From NCBI GenBank assembly GCA_910574475.1, contig CAJTAT010000008.1, positions 62,001 through 126,000 on the forward strand: 64,000 nt of DNA. The letters are read 5' to 3'. This stretch comes from Clostridia bacterium. GTDB taxonomy: Bacteria > Bacillota > Clostridia > Lachnospirales > Lachnospiraceae. The notes under the pieces were generated by a model. That model made no database searches. It had not been told where the DNA came from and worked only from the letters and a program-made list of their open reading frames with translations. The stretch's first letter is position 1, and each line of letters starts with the position of its first letter. Of this stretch, positions 62,903 through 64,000 are shown piece by piece. Made by a program: the position numbers and the translations under genes.

Positions 62903-64000
62903 ATGAAAAATCTTTTGAAAAGTAACCGATTTGCAGTTTTCATAATCTTAACTTTTTTAATTTATGTAATGTCCAATGGAGAATGGTGTATCCCGATTTT
63001 TGCGTGGATTTATCCAATTTTGTTTCTATGTATGATTTATTTTAATCGTACTCGAAAAGTCTACCTTATAATTAGTTCAATATATGCCATTGGTTTTATT
63101 GTCCAGTTTTGGAGAGCCATTGGAATGGATATAAAGATATGTATAATAGTAGCAATCCTGCTGTCTTTTCTGAAAGTTTTACCATATATCTACTGGTCGA
63201 AATCAAAAATGAGATTTCAAGATACTGTTATTTTTGCAAGTATAATGGTATCAATAGAGTATATCATTTATCTGATATACCCTGCATTGGGAGGGTTGTC
63301 TGACGCCTATACACAATACCAAAATCTATACCTGCTACAAATAGTAACGGTAACAGGGATTTACGGAATCACCTTTTTAATGTATTGGACGGCGGCAATG
63401 GTTATATGGATTTGGAACAATAAAAGCAAAAAAGAATACATCAGAAAATACATAATCGTATATGGTTCTGTAATTGGCTTGGTATTTGTCTATGGAGTTG
63501 TTATGTTTCATTTTGTAGGAAATTCAGATAAAAGTGTTAGGATTGCTGGAGTAACCGTTCCGATTTCAGAGTTGTTAAATAATGATAAAGATGTATATTC
63601 TACATTTTATACCAACACATTTACTGATGAAAACATTACCAATACAAGGAATAAACTATCATCAGTAGCTGATGAACTTTTCCTAAAAACAGAGTTGGAA
63701 GCACAAGCAGGTGCAAAGATTGTTTTTTGGTCTGAACTGAATGGAGCGGTTTTAAAACAAGATGAAGATATGCTTTTGCAACGGGCGTCGGATATGGCAA
63801 AACAGGAAGAAATTTATTTGATTGTTTCATTACTGGTGAAAACCCCTTACGAGGACTTAAAGGAAAATAAAACGGTAGTATTTAATCCACAAGGAGAACT
63901 TATATCAGAATATTTTAAGCATGGACGTTCAATCGGAGAATTGTGCCAAAAAGGAAATGGAATGCTAAAAAGTTTTGATACAGAATATGGTAGAATTGCG
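62903..64000 (+). CDS. Apolipoprotein N-acyltransferase-like protein (partial)
   Basis: 366 codons visible without a stop, and the frame leaves the window. The N-terminal half has seven or eight membrane spans (ends about 210). The second half starts a nitrilase-fold domain: VRIAGVTVPISELL, then KIVFWSELNGAVL with the catalytic Glu, and YLIVSLLV. The following NKTVVFNPQGELISEYFKHG would hold the Lys. The catalytic Cys lies beyond the edge. AGGAG precedes the ATG. Lnt-type enzymes acylate lipoproteins, and are unusual in low-GC Gram-positives. Confidence 0.85.
   Translation, partial: MKNLLKSNRFAVFIILTFLIYVMSNGEWCIPIFAWIYPILFLCMIYFNRTRKVYLIISSIYAIGFIVQFWRAIGMDIKICIIVAILLSFLKVLPYIYWSKSKMRFQDTVIFASIMVSIEYIIYLIYPALGGLSDAYTQYQNLYLLQIVTVTGIYGITFLMYWTAAMVIWIWNNKSKKEYIRKYIIVYGSVIGLVFVYGVVMFHFVGNSDKSVRIAGVTVPISELLNNDKDVYSTFYTNTFTDENITNTRNKLSSVADELFLKTELEAQAGAKIVFWSELNGAVLKQDEDMLLQRASDMAKQEEIYLIVSLLVKTPYEDLKENKTVVFNPQGELISEYFKHGRSIGELCQKGNGMLKSFDTEYGRIA

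Larger units (their letters stand above)
55458..64000. mobile_element. Integrated element inserted in cotJC (right end outside window)
   Basis: Begins at the cotJC break. Contents: a large serine recombinase, a small SHOCT-like protein, a mazF relic, an ICE-type sigma factor, a tnpV relic, several membrane and regulatory proteins and several broken genes. No phage structural gene, plasmid relaxase or replication gene is visible in this part. The right junction and the rest of cotJC lie beyond 64000. Confidence 0.85.

Overview
The window looks like a chromosomal segment of a low-GC, spore-forming Gram-positive anaerobe, most likely a member of the Lachnospiraceae (Clostridia). Signs are the rimP-nusA-rnpM-ylxQ-infB-rbfA-nrnA-truB-ribF operon order, the cotJ spore-coat operon, a GHKL/LytTR two-component system, UPF0210 plus ACT protein pairs, and the MBOAT/DHHW/DUF4358/CotH surface cluster. 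Nearly all host genes from 1 to 54.3 kb lie on the minus strand. No rRNA, tRNA or CRISPR array was seen.

Region by region (minus strand unless noted): 1-3.76 kb, a lipoprotein plus ABC exporter operon preceded by a 21-bp-period direct repeat typical of LytTR regulators. 3.9-5.9 kb, the matching sensor kinase and a LytTR response regulator that is split by a frameshift. 5.9-15 kb, housekeeping genes: RluA-type synthase, tmcAL (plus strand), UPF0210/ACT pair, WalJ-like hydrolase, coaE, polA and a zinc-finger membrane protein. 15.1-18.5 kb, a large hybrid histidine kinase. 18.7-25.5 kb, a gene cluster (UroD-like protein, YkvI-like transporter, iron-sulfur flavoenzyme, RidA, PatB-like lyase, MarR regulator) that looks like one small-molecule uptake and degradation pathway. 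25.6-31 kb, an XRE membrane regulator, an unknown protein, an NlpC/P60 hydrolase, a membrane-anchored Mrr-like nuclease and a Na/Pi transporter. 31.1-39.7 kb, the nusA-infB translation operon. 39.8-41.8 kb, hflK/hflC. 42-45.8 kb, two converging MATE exporters, one with a MarR regulator and clear operators, and a flavin-type oxidase. 46-47.3 kb, sodium-pump decarboxylase beta and a tiny gamma subunit. 47.6-54.3 kb, the acylation/CotH cluster and lysA. 54.4-55.5 kb (plus strand), cotJA-cotJB-cotJC.

The most striking event is at about 55.46 kb. The spore-coat catalase gene cotJC is cut after about 60 codons, and a large serine recombinase runs towards the junction and ends inside cotJC sequence. 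From there to the right edge the DNA is a mobile element that carries a sigma factor, a broken mazF toxin, a tnpV remnant, an XRE regulator, several membrane proteins, a CPBP protease broken by one stop codon, and the start of an apolipoprotein N-acyltransferase-like gene. This arrangement resembles the developmentally excised skin-type elements that interrupt sporulation genes, although excision cannot be shown from this window because the right end and the rest of cotJC lie outside it.

Many start codons were moved from the longest reading frame to an internal codon with a good ribosome binding site; each such choice is explained in its entry.
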